Shown here: positions 7,718 to 19,145 of the stretch, one piece after another
Layout of the letters: each line of letters begins with the position of its first letter
Numbering within the stretch: the first letter of the stretch is position 1
Assembly (NCBI GenBank): GCA_003151595.1
Contig: PLXW01000131.1
Span: 1 to 33,249, forward strand
DNA from: Myxococcales bacterium
GTDB taxonomy: Bacteria; Myxococcota; Polyangia; Polyangiales; Polyangiaceae
Direction: 5' to 3'
Length of the DNA stretch: 33,249 nt
Made by a program: the position numbers and the translations under genes
The notes under the pieces: generated by a model
The model's database searches: none
Told to the model about the DNA's origin: nothing
The model's input: the letters and a program-made list of their open reading frames with translations, nothing else

Positions 7718-8665
7718 GTGATCTCGCGTCGCTCTCTGCTCGTCGCGTTCGGCGCGCTCACGCTCGCGTGCTCGCGTCGTGATCCGAGTCGCGAGCCGAG
7801 CCCGGCGATCGCGATGCCGAGCACGCCGGCGCTCCCGGTCGACGCGGATGTTCCGACCGGCGCGACCAAGCTGGTGACGTGGAGCCTCCCCGAGCGCGGC
7901 GCGGCGGGCGAAGCGGCGATCCTGGTGCCCGACGATTCGAGCGCCGGCACCACGCGATGGCCGCTCGTCATCGCGCTTCACGGCCACGGCGAAGCGATGA
8001 GGCCGCCGCGCGACGGCGCGATGGGGTGGCCGCGCGACTACGCGCTGGGGCACGCGATCGAGCGGGTGAGCCGGCCGCCGCTCGGCGCCGACGACGTGCA
8101 AGGGTTCGTCGATGAGGCGAGGCTCGCGCAGTACAACGCGCAGCTGGCGGCGCGTCCGTTCGGTGGGCTCGTGGTCGTGTGCCCGTACCTGCCGGAGATC
8201 AACCTGCGGAGCCACGCCGACCTCGCCGACTACGGGCGCTACGTCGCCGAGGTGATCGTGCCGCGCGCCCGCCGCGAGCTTCCGGTGCTGGCCGCGATCG
8301 AGTCGACCGGGATCGACGGCGTGTCGATGGGAGGCGCGACGGCGCTTCGGACCGGGCTCGGCCGCGTCGATACGTTCGGTGCCGTGGGCGCGTTGCAACC
8401 TGCGATGTCGGACGATCAAGTGGACGAGTGGGTCGAGCTCGCGAAAGCCGCCCGCGCGCGTCGGGGGCACTTGCCGCTGCGCCTGACGACGAGCCACGAA
8501 GACGTCTATCGCGACGCCATCACGCACCTCTCCGCCGCGCTCACGAACGCCAACGTGGCGCACGACTTCGCGGACATTCCCGGCCCGCACGACTATCCGT
8601 TCAACCGCGGCCCCGGCGCGATCGAGCTCCTTCTGTGGCACGACCGCGTGCTCGCACGAAGCTGA
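7718..8665 (+). CDS. Alpha/beta-hydrolase lipoprotein, esterase/depolymerase-like
   Basis: The 315-aa product begins MISRRSLLVAFGALTLAC, a lipoprotein signal with Cys18; the SRRSLL start also resembles a twin-arginine motif. The mature part shows an alpha/beta-hydrolase core: the strand-and-oxyanion motif WPLVIALHGHGEAM near residue 84, a nucleophile elbow GVSMGG with Ser203, and a late histidine in PGPHDYPFNRG. This triad arrangement fits esterase or polyhydroxyalkanoate-depolymerase-like enzymes of the Esterase D/PHB family. The substrate cannot be told from sequence. It would act at the cell envelope. It follows the small protein by a few nucleotides and is 41 nt upstream of the RPH-like gene. 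Confidence 0.8.
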   Translation: MISRRSLLVAFGALTLACSRRDPSREPSPAIAMPSTPALPVDADVPTGATKLVTWSLPERGAAGEAAILVPDDSSAGTTRWPLVIALHGHGEAMRPPRDGAMGWPRDYALGHAIERVSRPPLGADDVQGFVDEARLAQYNAQLAARPFGGLVVVCPYLPEINLRSHADLADYGRYVAEVIVPRARRELPVLAAIESTGIDGVSMGGATALRTGLGRVDTFGAVGALQPAMSDDQVDEWVELAKAARARRGHLPLRLTTSHEDVYRDAITHLSAALTNANVAHDFADIPGPHDYPFNRGPGAIELLLWHDRVLARS

Positions 8666-8706
8666 GTCCGAGCTTCGACGCGAAGCTAAGGTAGATTCGG
8701 CGGGTC

Positions 8707-11364
8707 ATGCCCTGGCTCGTGCCGCTCGAGGCGATCGCGCGAAAGCGTGGGTCGGACGATCCGCGCGCGATCGGCGGCAAAGGCGCGGGTCTGGCGTGGC
8801 TCGTCCGGAACTCGTTCCCGGTGCCCGAAGCGTGGGTGCTTCCGGCGGACGCGTTCGCCGCCGCGCTTCGCGAGCTGCCGCCGGGGTGCGAGCCGCGATC
8901 GTTGCTCCGCGCGGCGAGCGGTCGCGCCGGCTACGCGCGTGCGGCCGAAGCGCGGCAAGAGATCCTCGGCGCCACGTTGCCGCGCGGGCTCGAGGACGAG
9001 CTGAGGGAGCTCTGGGCGAGCACGGAAGCGCGAGCGCCGTGGGGGCTCGCCGTGCGATCGAGCGCGACGTGCGAAGACGGCGCGCTGGTGTCGATGGCGG
9101 GGCTCGCCGAGACGCGCCTCGGCGTGCGTGGCGCGCACGATCTCGCGGAGGCGATTCGCGCCGTGTGGGCCTCGATCGCGTCCGGGCGTGCGCTCGCGTA
9201 CCTCGCGGCGCACGGCGTGCGCGACGTGGGGATGGCGGTCGTCCTCCAGCGCGTCGTCGAGGCCGAGGCGGGGGGCGTGATGTTCACGCGCGCGCCCGAC
9301 GCGCGCGTTCGCAGCGAAGACGAACGGATCATCAACGCCGGCTTCGGGCTCGGCTCGCCGGTCGTCGATGGCGTGGCCACGCCCGACATGCTCCGCATCG
9401 ATACGCGCGGCCGAGTCGTCGAGTCGGTCATCGCGCGCAAGGAACGCGCGACGGTGATCGGTCCCGACGGGCCCTCCGAGATCGACGTCGCCGAGCCCGA
9501 TCACCCCGCGCTCAGCGACGCCCGCATCGCGACGCTGGCGGAGATCGCGCGACGACTGGAGAAGCTCGACAATGTCGCGTGGGACGTCGAGTTCGCGTGC
9601 GATCGAAGCGCGCTGTGGCTCGTTCAAGCGCGCCCCGCCACCGGCCGCGGCTTTCCCGACGGCGGCGACGCCGAGACGGTGTGGAGCAACATCAACGTCG
9701 GCGAGGCGCTCCCCGGCGTGGCCACGCCGCTCACGTGGTCGGTCGCCGGCGCGTTCAGCGAGTCGGGCTTTCGTCGCGCCTTCGCCGCGCTCGGGTGCAC
9801 CGTGCCCCGCAACGCGCGCCTCGTCGGCAACGTCTACGGGCGCTTCTATCTGCACCTCACGCACTTCATGCGAATCGCCGCGCAGGTGCCGTGGCTCGAT
9901 CCGCGCGCGCTCGTCGATCTCGGCGGAGGCGCGGGGGGCGACGAGCTCTCGGAGCAAGTGGCGGACGTATCGAAGCGCGGTTTCTACGCCCGCTTCCCGG
10001 CGACCGCGGCGCGCCTGCTGAAGGAGCAGTGGCGGCTCGACGACATCGTCGCGCAGTACGAAGCGTTCGCCGAACGAGCGCTGCGTGCGCACTCGGCGCT
10101 CGATCTCGCGATCCTCCCGGACGAAGGGCTGGCGCGGACCATCCTCGACATCCAGGCGCTCCTCGAGCGGACCGGGAACGTCATGCTCACGTGCGCGTCG
10201 AGCACGCTCGGCACGCATCTGTTGCTCACGGCGTTGCTCGCGCGCGCCGCCCCCATCGGCGCCGACCGGCTCGCGCAAGGGCTCACCAGCGGCATCCGCG
10301 ATCTGGAGAGCGCGCGTCCCGCGATCGGGATCATGCGCGTCGTGAACCTCGCGCGTCGCGATCCGGAAGCGCGCGCGGCGATCGAAGACGAGTCGCTGGC
10401 GGGGCTCGATGGAATTCCCGAGGGGCCGACGCGCCGCGGGATCGCGAGCTTCCTCGAGCTATATGGCGATCGCGCGGTGCGCGAGGCGGAGCTGTCGACG
10501 CCGCGATGGCGCGAAGATCCGCGGCCGGTGCTCACGATGATCCGCGTCGCGCTCCGCGGCGAGTCGCGCGAGCTCGATGCGTCGATCGCGCTTCGAGGCA
10601 AGGAGCTGGCGGACGCGGAGATGGCGCGGCTGCTCCCGCGGCTCGGCTTCGTGGAGCAGACGGCGGTGCGGCACCTCGTCGCGCGATCGCAGAAGGCGGC
10701 CCGCCTGCGCGAAGGGATGCGGGCGTGGGTGACGCGCGTGCTCGGGATCCTGCGCGACGCGATGCTCGACGCCGATCGACGCCTGCGCCGCCTGGTGCCC
10801 GAGCTCGACGCCGATGCGCGCGCGCTGGCGCCGTCGACGTCGCCGGTGGCGGAGATTCCGAGCGTGTTCTTCCTGACGATCGACGAAGTGCTCCAGGCGC
10901 TCCGCACGTCGCGCACGGATCTCGCGCCGCTCGTTCGCGCGCGACGAGCCGAGTACGCCCGCGATCGCGCGCGCCCCGATCCGCCGGCCACGTTCACCGG
11001 TGCGCCGCCCCCCGTGCAGCTCCCGCCGTCGGGTGGCGACACGTGGCGCGGCCTCCCCGCGAGCTCGGGCGTCGTCGAAGGGCGCGCGCGCGTCCTCTTC
11101 AGCGCGAACGACATGGGGAAGCTTCAGCCCGGCGAAGTGCTCGTGGTCCACACGACGGACGTGGGATGGACGCCGATCTTCTTGATCGCCGCGGGCGTCG
11201 TGACCGAGCTGGGGGGGCCGCTGTCGCACGCCGCGATCGTCGCGCGCGAGCTCGGCGTGCCGAGCGTGGTGAACGTGAGCGGCGTGACGCGCGCGGTCCG
11301 CACGGGCGACAAGCTGCGCATCGACGGCGATCGCGGCGTCGTGGAGAGGCTCGAGCGCGCGTGA
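8707..11364 (+). CDS. PEP/pyruvate-dikinase-like phosphotransferase with RPH (rifampin phosphotransferase)-like architecture
   Basis: The 885-aa product has three parts. Residues ~1-320 are a PPDK_N ATP-binding domain: GGKGAGL with K25 and AVRSSATCED with R117, both in the positions of the ATP-binding Lys and Arg of this family. A junction motif NVGEALPGVATPLTWS follows at ~337, then a long helical central region to ~790. The C-terminal ~90 residues are the swivelling phosphohistidine domain, GGPLSHAAIVARELG with H841. Because the His domain is at the very C-terminus and the TIM-barrel of PEP synthase is absent, this is not PpsA; the order and length match rifampin phosphotransferases, which split ATP to phosphorylate rifamycins. 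Many relatives have other or unknown substrates, so antibiotic inactivation is only a possibility. The stop overlaps the next start (GTGA). Confidence 0.82.
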   Translation: MPWLVPLEAIARKRGSDDPRAIGGKGAGLAWLVRNSFPVPEAWVLPADAFAAALRELPPGCEPRSLLRAASGRAGYARAAEARQEILGATLPRGLEDELRELWASTEARAPWGLAVRSSATCEDGALVSMAGLAETRLGVRGAHDLAEAIRAVWASIASGRALAYLAAHGVRDVGMAVVLQRVVEAEAGGVMFTRAPDARVRSEDERIINAGFGLGSPVVDGVATPDMLRIDTRGRVVESVIARKERATVIGPDGPSEIDVAEPDHPALSDARIATLAEIARRLEKLDNVAWDVEFACDRSALWLVQARPATGRGFPDGGDAETVWSNINVGEALPGVATPLTWSVAGAFSESGFRRAFAALGCTVPRNARLVGNVYGRFYLHLTHFMRIAAQVPWLDPRALVDLGGGAGGDELSEQVADVSKRGFYARFPATAARLLKEQWRLDDIVAQYEAFAERALRAHSALDLAILPDEGLARTILDIQALLERTGNVMLTCASSTLGTHLLLTALLARAAPIGADRLAQGLTSGIRDLESARPAIGIMRVVNLARRDPEARAAIEDESLAGLDGIPEGPTRRGIASFLELYGDRAVREAELSTPRWREDPRPVLTMIRVALRGESRELDASIALRGKELADAEMARLLPRLGFVEQTAVRHLVARSQKAARLREGMRAWVTRVLGILRDAMLDADRRLRRLVPELDADARALAPSTSPVAEIPSVFFLTIDEVLQALRTSRTDLAPLVRARRAEYARDRARPDPPATFTGAPPPVQLPPSGGDTWRGLPASSGVVEGRARVLFSANDMGKLQPGEVLVVHTTDVGWTPIFLIAAGVVTELGGPLSHAAIVARELGVPSVVNVSGVTRAVRTGDKLRIDGDRGVVERLERA

Positions 11365-12275
11365 CGGTGCGTCGGTTCATCGTGGGCGAAGGGGACGGGC
11401 CGACGGTGAGCGAGATCGTCGCGCTGGCGGCGCCGGGCGACGCGCGCGCGATCGCGGACGGGCGGGTGTTTCTCGGTCGGAAGCGCGTGCAAAGCGCGAC
11501 CGAGCCGGTGCACCCCGGCGACGACGTGACGATCGGGAGCGCCGTGGAGGACGCTCCGGAGGACGTGCGCGTGCTCGCGCGAGGGGCGCGCTGGATCGCC
11601 GTCGACAAGCCCGCGGGCACTCCGACGATCCCCGATCACGGAGGCGCATCGCACGCGCTCCTCACGCTCGCGGCGCGCGCCGTCGGCCTCGACCCGTCGC
11701 GCCTGCACGCCACCTCGCGCCTCGATCGCGACGTGAGCGGCGTCGTGATCTTCGCGCTCGACTCGGAGATCGCGGCGAGCTTGCAACGCGAACGCGACGA
11801 GCATCGCTACGCGCGTCGCTACGTGGCGCTCGCGTCGCGTGCGCCCCGTGAAGATGCCGGCACGTGGGACGCGCCGATCGGGCGCGCGAAAGATCCGCGG
11901 CACCGCGCCGTGAATGGACGTGACCCCACCACCGCGCGCACGCACTTCGCCGTCGTCGCGCGCGCCACGACCGCCGCCGCCCTCCTGGCGCTCGCGCCGG
12001 TGACCGGACGCACGCACCAGCTGCGCGTTCACGCCTCGCACGCGGGCGTCCCCTTGATCGGCGACCGCACCTACGGCGCCCCACCACGCCTCACGCTTCC
12101 CACCGGCAAGGTGCTCACGCTCGACCGCATCGCGCTCCACGCCGCGCGCGTCACGGTGTTTGGCAGCGCCATCGATTCGCCGATCCCGCCGCTGCTTCGC
12201 GAGACGTGGCGGGCGCTGGGTGGCGATGAGGGGGATTGGGAGAGAGCCGTCGCGTGGGATCTTCCGAGCGCGTGA
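11361..12275 (+). CDS. RluA-family RNA pseudouridine synthase
   Basis: The 304-aa product converts uridine to pseudouridine in rRNA or tRNA. Residues ~1-70 form an S4-like RNA-binding region (ADGRVFLGRKRV and a following HPGDDV). The catalytic core starts with IAVDKPAGTPT and contains SRLDRDVSGVVIF with the catalytic Asp122, followed by the family's TGRTHQLRVH and GDRTYG motifs. This supports the RluA family (RluA/RluC/RluD); the exact target site cannot be assigned. The GTG at 11361 overlaps the upstream stop by 4 nt, and a second GTG two codons later is possible. Overlap with the RPH-like gene suggests co-translation. The next kinase gene starts 43 nt downstream. Confidence 0.9.
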   Translation: MTVRRFIVGEGDGPTVSEIVALAAPGDARAIADGRVFLGRKRVQSATEPVHPGDDVTIGSAVEDAPEDVRVLARGARWIAVDKPAGTPTIPDHGGASHALLTLAARAVGLDPSRLHATSRLDRDVSGVVIFALDSEIAASLQRERDEHRYARRYVALASRAPREDAGTWDAPIGRAKDPRHRAVNGRDPTTARTHFAVVARATTAAALLALAPVTGRTHQLRVHASHAGVPLIGDRTYGAPPRLTLPTGKVLTLDRIALHAARVTVFGSAIDSPIPPLLRETWRALGGDEGDWERAVAWDLPSA

Positions 12276-12318
12276 GGCAGCCGACCGCGACCGTGAGGGC
12301 ACTGCTACCCTGACGCTC

Positions 12319-16116
<3,798 letters not shown>

Positions 16117-16144
16117 CGAGCCCACTTGGCGTCGCTCTCTCCTC

Positions 16145-16726
16145 ATGGGAGAACGCCGGCCCGTGCCTTCCCGTGCCCAACTCGTCCTCGTCCCTCTCGC
16201 GTCGTTCGCGCTGACCGGGCTCTTCGCGATCTCGATCGCGTGGGCCGACAAGCCGCGCGTCATCGTGTTCCCCGGCAACGACGCCGCCGCGGTTCGCCCC
16301 GACTCGGGGAGCATCTCGCGCATCGCGCCGGATCCGCCGTCCCTCACGTCGCGGATGCAGTGGGTATTCGACCTGCGATGGTCGAAGGGCGAGCCGTACC
16401 TCGTCGCCGTTCACCCGCTCGATCTCGGCGCGCCGCAGACCACGCCGCGCGTGATGGGGCGCTTCGCCATCGAGCTCTTCGAAGGTCCGACGTTGATCGA
16501 GCGTGTGCGCTTCGACTTCCCGATGCTCGGCGCGCCCGAGCCCGACGCTGGGTGGGGCGCGCCGCCGAGCCTCACGCGCAAGCTCACGTCGCGCATCGGC
16601 GTCATGTTCCCGGCGGTCGAGCGGGGCACGCGGCTCGAGCTGTGGGATCGCGCCACAGACACGCGCTGGCCGCTGCCGTGGCCGGTGGAAGAGGCGATGC
16701 GCGACGCGGGGGGAGACGCGCGCTGA
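16145..16726 (+). CDS. Small exported or membrane-anchored protein of unknown function
   Basis: The 193-aa product has a basic N-terminus (MGERRPVPSRA) and a single hydrophobic stretch at ~13-34 ending in AWADK, which fits a signal peptide cleaved after AWA or an uncleaved anchor. The remaining ~155 residues look like an extracytoplasmic beta-rich domain with Trp, Pro and acidic residues (VFDLRWSKGEPYLVAVHPLD, LELWDRATDTRWPLPWP). No cysteine pairs or catalytic motif were seen and I do not recognise the family. It lies 28 nt after the large kinase gene and 76 nt before the second kinase gene. That position suggests, but does not show, a role in envelope signalling. Confidence 0.72.
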   Translation: MGERRPVPSRAQLVLVPLASFALTGLFAISIAWADKPRVIVFPGNDAAAVRPDSGSISRIAPDPPSLTSRMQWVFDLRWSKGEPYLVAVHPLDLGAPQTTPRVMGRFAIELFEGPTLIERVRFDFPMLGAPEPDAGWGAPPSLTRKLTSRIGVMFPAVERGTRLELWDRATDTRWPLPWPVEEAMRDAGGDAR

Positions 16727-16802
16727 GCCGGTTTGGATCGATCCGCGGCGTCGCCCGTCCAATGGGACAGGCCCGCGATTTCATGCGACCCTCGCCAACG
16801 CG

Positions 16803-18521
16803 ATGAATTGCCCTTCCTGTAACGCCCAGTTCGACTCCGGCAAGTTCTGTCCCGTGTGTGGCAAGCCCGTCGACGCCGCTGCTGCGTCCGCCGGAGCCGC
16901 GCCCACCTCGGACGACGCGCCGCAGGACGTCTCGCTCGTCGGCAAGACGCTGAGCAACAAATACAAAGTCGTGAAGCTCCTCGGCGAAGGGGGCATGGGC
17001 GCCGTGTACCTCGGCGAGCAGCCGCTCGGCGGCGGCGTTCGCAAGGTCGCGATCAAGACGCTCCATTCGCACCTCTCGAACGACAAGAAGATCTCCGATC
17101 GCTTCCGTCGCGAGATCGGGACCGTGATGGGGCTCGAGCACCAGAACACGATCCGGATCTACGACGAGGGGAAGACCGACCTGGGCGACCTCTATTACGT
17201 CATGGAGTTCATCCAGGGGACGAGCCTGGCCGATCTCATCGAGAAAGGCGGCGCGCTCGAGCCGGCGCGCACCGAGAAGATCCTCAGCCAGATCTGCGGC
17301 TCGCTCGCCGAAGCGCACAGCCACGGCATCGTTCACCGCGATCTCAAGCCCGACAACGTCGTGCTCTCCGAGCGCGCGGGGCAGAAGGACTTCGTGACGG
17401 TGCTCGACTTCGGGATCGCGAAGCGGTCGAGCGAAGAAGACAAGAACGAGCAGAAGCTCACGCAGCAAGGGATGGTGCTCGGCACGCCGCCGTACATGAG
17501 CCCCGAGCAGTTCATGGGGAAGCCCATCGACGCGCGGAGCGACATCTACTCGCTGGCGATCATGGTCTACGAGATGCTGACGGCGAACCTGCCGTTCCAG
17601 GCCAACACAGCGTGGGAGTGGGCGACGCAGCACATGACCGCGCCGCCGCGCGACATCGACACGATGCCGTTCCACGAGCGCATCCAGACGCGCATGAAAG
17701 ACGCGCTCCGCAAGGCGCTCGCGAAGTCGCCCGACGACCGCTTCGCGACGGTCGGCGATTTCTTCGACGCCTTCTCGGGCGCGACTCCGATGGCGGCGCG
17801 CCCAGGCACCGCGCCGGCGATGCCCGCGGCGCCGCCCGGCAAAGGGAAGACCGAGGTGGGCACCCCGCTCGACTTCAGCGGCGCGGCCGCCGTGTCGCTC
17901 GGGACGTATGGGTCGAACCCGGGACCGATGTCGCCCGCGCCCATGCAAGCGGGGACGCCGGCGCTCGGCAACGTCGCGTTCCCCACGCCGGGCGCGGGGG
18001 TTCCTCAACCGCCGCCGAACGCGCGCGCGCACGCGCAAGCGGGGGGCGGTGGGAACAAGGGGATGCTCCTCGGGATCGCCGCAGTCGTTGGCTTGCTCAG
18101 CGTCGGCGCGGTCGTGTTCGCGTTGAAGGGGCACTCGTCGACGCCGAGCGGAGGCGAGCTGAATCTCTCCGCGCTCGACGCCGGGAGCTCGTCGGCGCTC
18201 GTCGATCTCACGCTCGACGCGGGCGCCGCGCCCGCCGTCGCGATCGCGGACGCGTCCGATCCGGGGCTCGCGCAGCTCCTTCCGAACGGCACGACGCCGT
18301 ACACGCCGCCGCACCCCGGCACGCACCACGACGCCGGCGCGGGGAAGCTCCCCGGTCCCACGCCCGCGCCGTCGCACGGCCCCGCGCCCGCGCCCGGACC
18401 TGCACCCGCGGGCGGCGACCCGATCGAGTGCGTGAAGGCGCGCGTCATGCGAGCGGCCGGCAACATCCCGCTGTTTCAGGCGCTCGAGAAGCAGTGCGTG
18501 GCCAAGGGCGGTCACGTCTGA
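16803..18521 (+). CDS. Membrane Ser/Thr protein kinase with N-terminal zinc ribbon
   Basis: The 572-aa product starts with a small zinc ribbon: C3-x2-C6 and C16-x2-C19. A Hanks-type kinase domain (~55-325) follows with GEGGMGAVY, K85 in VAIKTL, HRDLKPDN with D180, LDFG with D202, and GTPPYMSPEQ. After a Pro/Gly/Ala-rich linker one transmembrane helix is seen at ~420-440 (GMLLGIAAVVGLLSVGAVVF). A periplasmic tail is Pro/Ala/His-rich and ends in a short Cys-containing segment. This is the common layout of bacterial PASTA-less receptor kinases, placing catalysis inside and the tail outside. The ATG at 16803 is supported by the ribbon. A putative signalling partner follows 9 nt downstream. Confidence 0.92.
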   Translation: MNCPSCNAQFDSGKFCPVCGKPVDAAAASAGAAPTSDDAPQDVSLVGKTLSNKYKVVKLLGEGGMGAVYLGEQPLGGGVRKVAIKTLHSHLSNDKKISDRFRREIGTVMGLEHQNTIRIYDEGKTDLGDLYYVMEFIQGTSLADLIEKGGALEPARTEKILSQICGSLAEAHSHGIVHRDLKPDNVVLSERAGQKDFVTVLDFGIAKRSSEEDKNEQKLTQQGMVLGTPPYMSPEQFMGKPIDARSDIYSLAIMVYEMLTANLPFQANTAWEWATQHMTAPPRDIDTMPFHERIQTRMKDALRKALAKSPDDRFATVGDFFDAFSGATPMAARPGTAPAMPAAPPGKGKTEVGTPLDFSGAAAVSLGTYGSNPGPMSPAPMQAGTPALGNVAFPTPGAGVPQPPPNARAHAQAGGGGNKGMLLGIAAVVGLLSVGAVVFALKGHSSTPSGGELNLSALDAGSSSALVDLTLDAGAAPAVAIADASDPGLAQLLPNGTTPYTPPHPGTHHDAGAGKLPGPTPAPSHGPAPAPGPAPAGGDPIECVKARVMRAAGNIPLFQALEKQCVAKGGHV

Positions 18522-18530
18522 CCCGGTGAC

Positions 18531-19130
18531 ATGGCCGAGGAGATCGTCAGCCCGTTTCCCGCGCAGAGGGCCCATCCCGCCTCGGAGATGAGGAGCACGC
18601 TCCTCACCACGTCGATTCAATCACTCCGCGCGCACGGGCACCTCGAGGTCTACTCGAAGACCGTCTCCAGCGAATTCCGGGAGACCATCCTCACCACGGT
18701 CGCCGGCATCTGGCTCCCCATCGCGCTCGGCATCGCGCATTACAAGGCGTGCGATCAGCTCAAGCTCCCGCCGAGCGAACAGGTCGCGATCGGCAAGGAG
18801 GTGGGCGATCGGGTGCAGGGGACGATCCTCGGGCTGGTCGTGCGCACGGCGAAGCAAGCCGGGCTCACGCCGTGGACGGGGCTCGGCAGCGGCAACCGCA
18901 TGTACGAGCGATTGTTCATCGGAGGCGGGCTGTGCCTCATCAAGCTGGGTCCGAAGGAAGCGCGGATGGAGATCGTGAACAACCCGCTCTTCGGGTTCAC
19001 GTACTTCCGAAACGGGTTTCGCGGGATCGTGGCCACGGGCGCGGAGCTCTTCTGCGCGAAGGCGTACGTGCATGAGCTACCGAAACTGACGAGCGCGACG
19101 TCGCTCGGGCTGCGGATTTCGTGGGCGTGA
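18531..19130 (+). CDS. Conserved hypothetical protein, DUF2378 (TIGR02265)-like
   Basis: The 199-aa product has no signal peptide or membrane helix. Its phrases, including a middle part VGDRVQGTILGLVVRTAKQA and a C-terminal half ending SLGLRISWA, resemble the layout of the myxobacterial paralogous family called DUF2378/TIGR02265: an alpha-helical 'A..lG....T.iG' segment, then a beta part ending in a Trp. I recall this likeness and could not check it, so treat the family name as tentative. It follows the zinc-ribbon kinase by 9 nt and may be co-expressed with it. Two-nucleotide level start: ATG at 18531. Function unknown. Confidence 0.65.
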   Translation: MAEEIVSPFPAQRAHPASEMRSTLLTTSIQSLRAHGHLEVYSKTVSSEFRETILTTVAGIWLPIALGIAHYKACDQLKLPPSEQVAIGKEVGDRVQGTILGLVVRTAKQAGLTPWTGLGSGNRMYERLFIGGGLCLIKLGPKEARMEIVNNPLFGFTYFRNGFRGIVATGAELFCAKAYVHELPKLTSATSLGLRISWA

Positions 19131-19145
19131 GCCGCGCCGCGCCCG

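Noticed and set aside
8707..11364. Calling this gene ppsA (PEP synthase)
   Set aside because: The phosphohistidine domain is at the C-terminus and the PEP-binding TIM barrel is missing, so it cannot be a standard PEP synthase.
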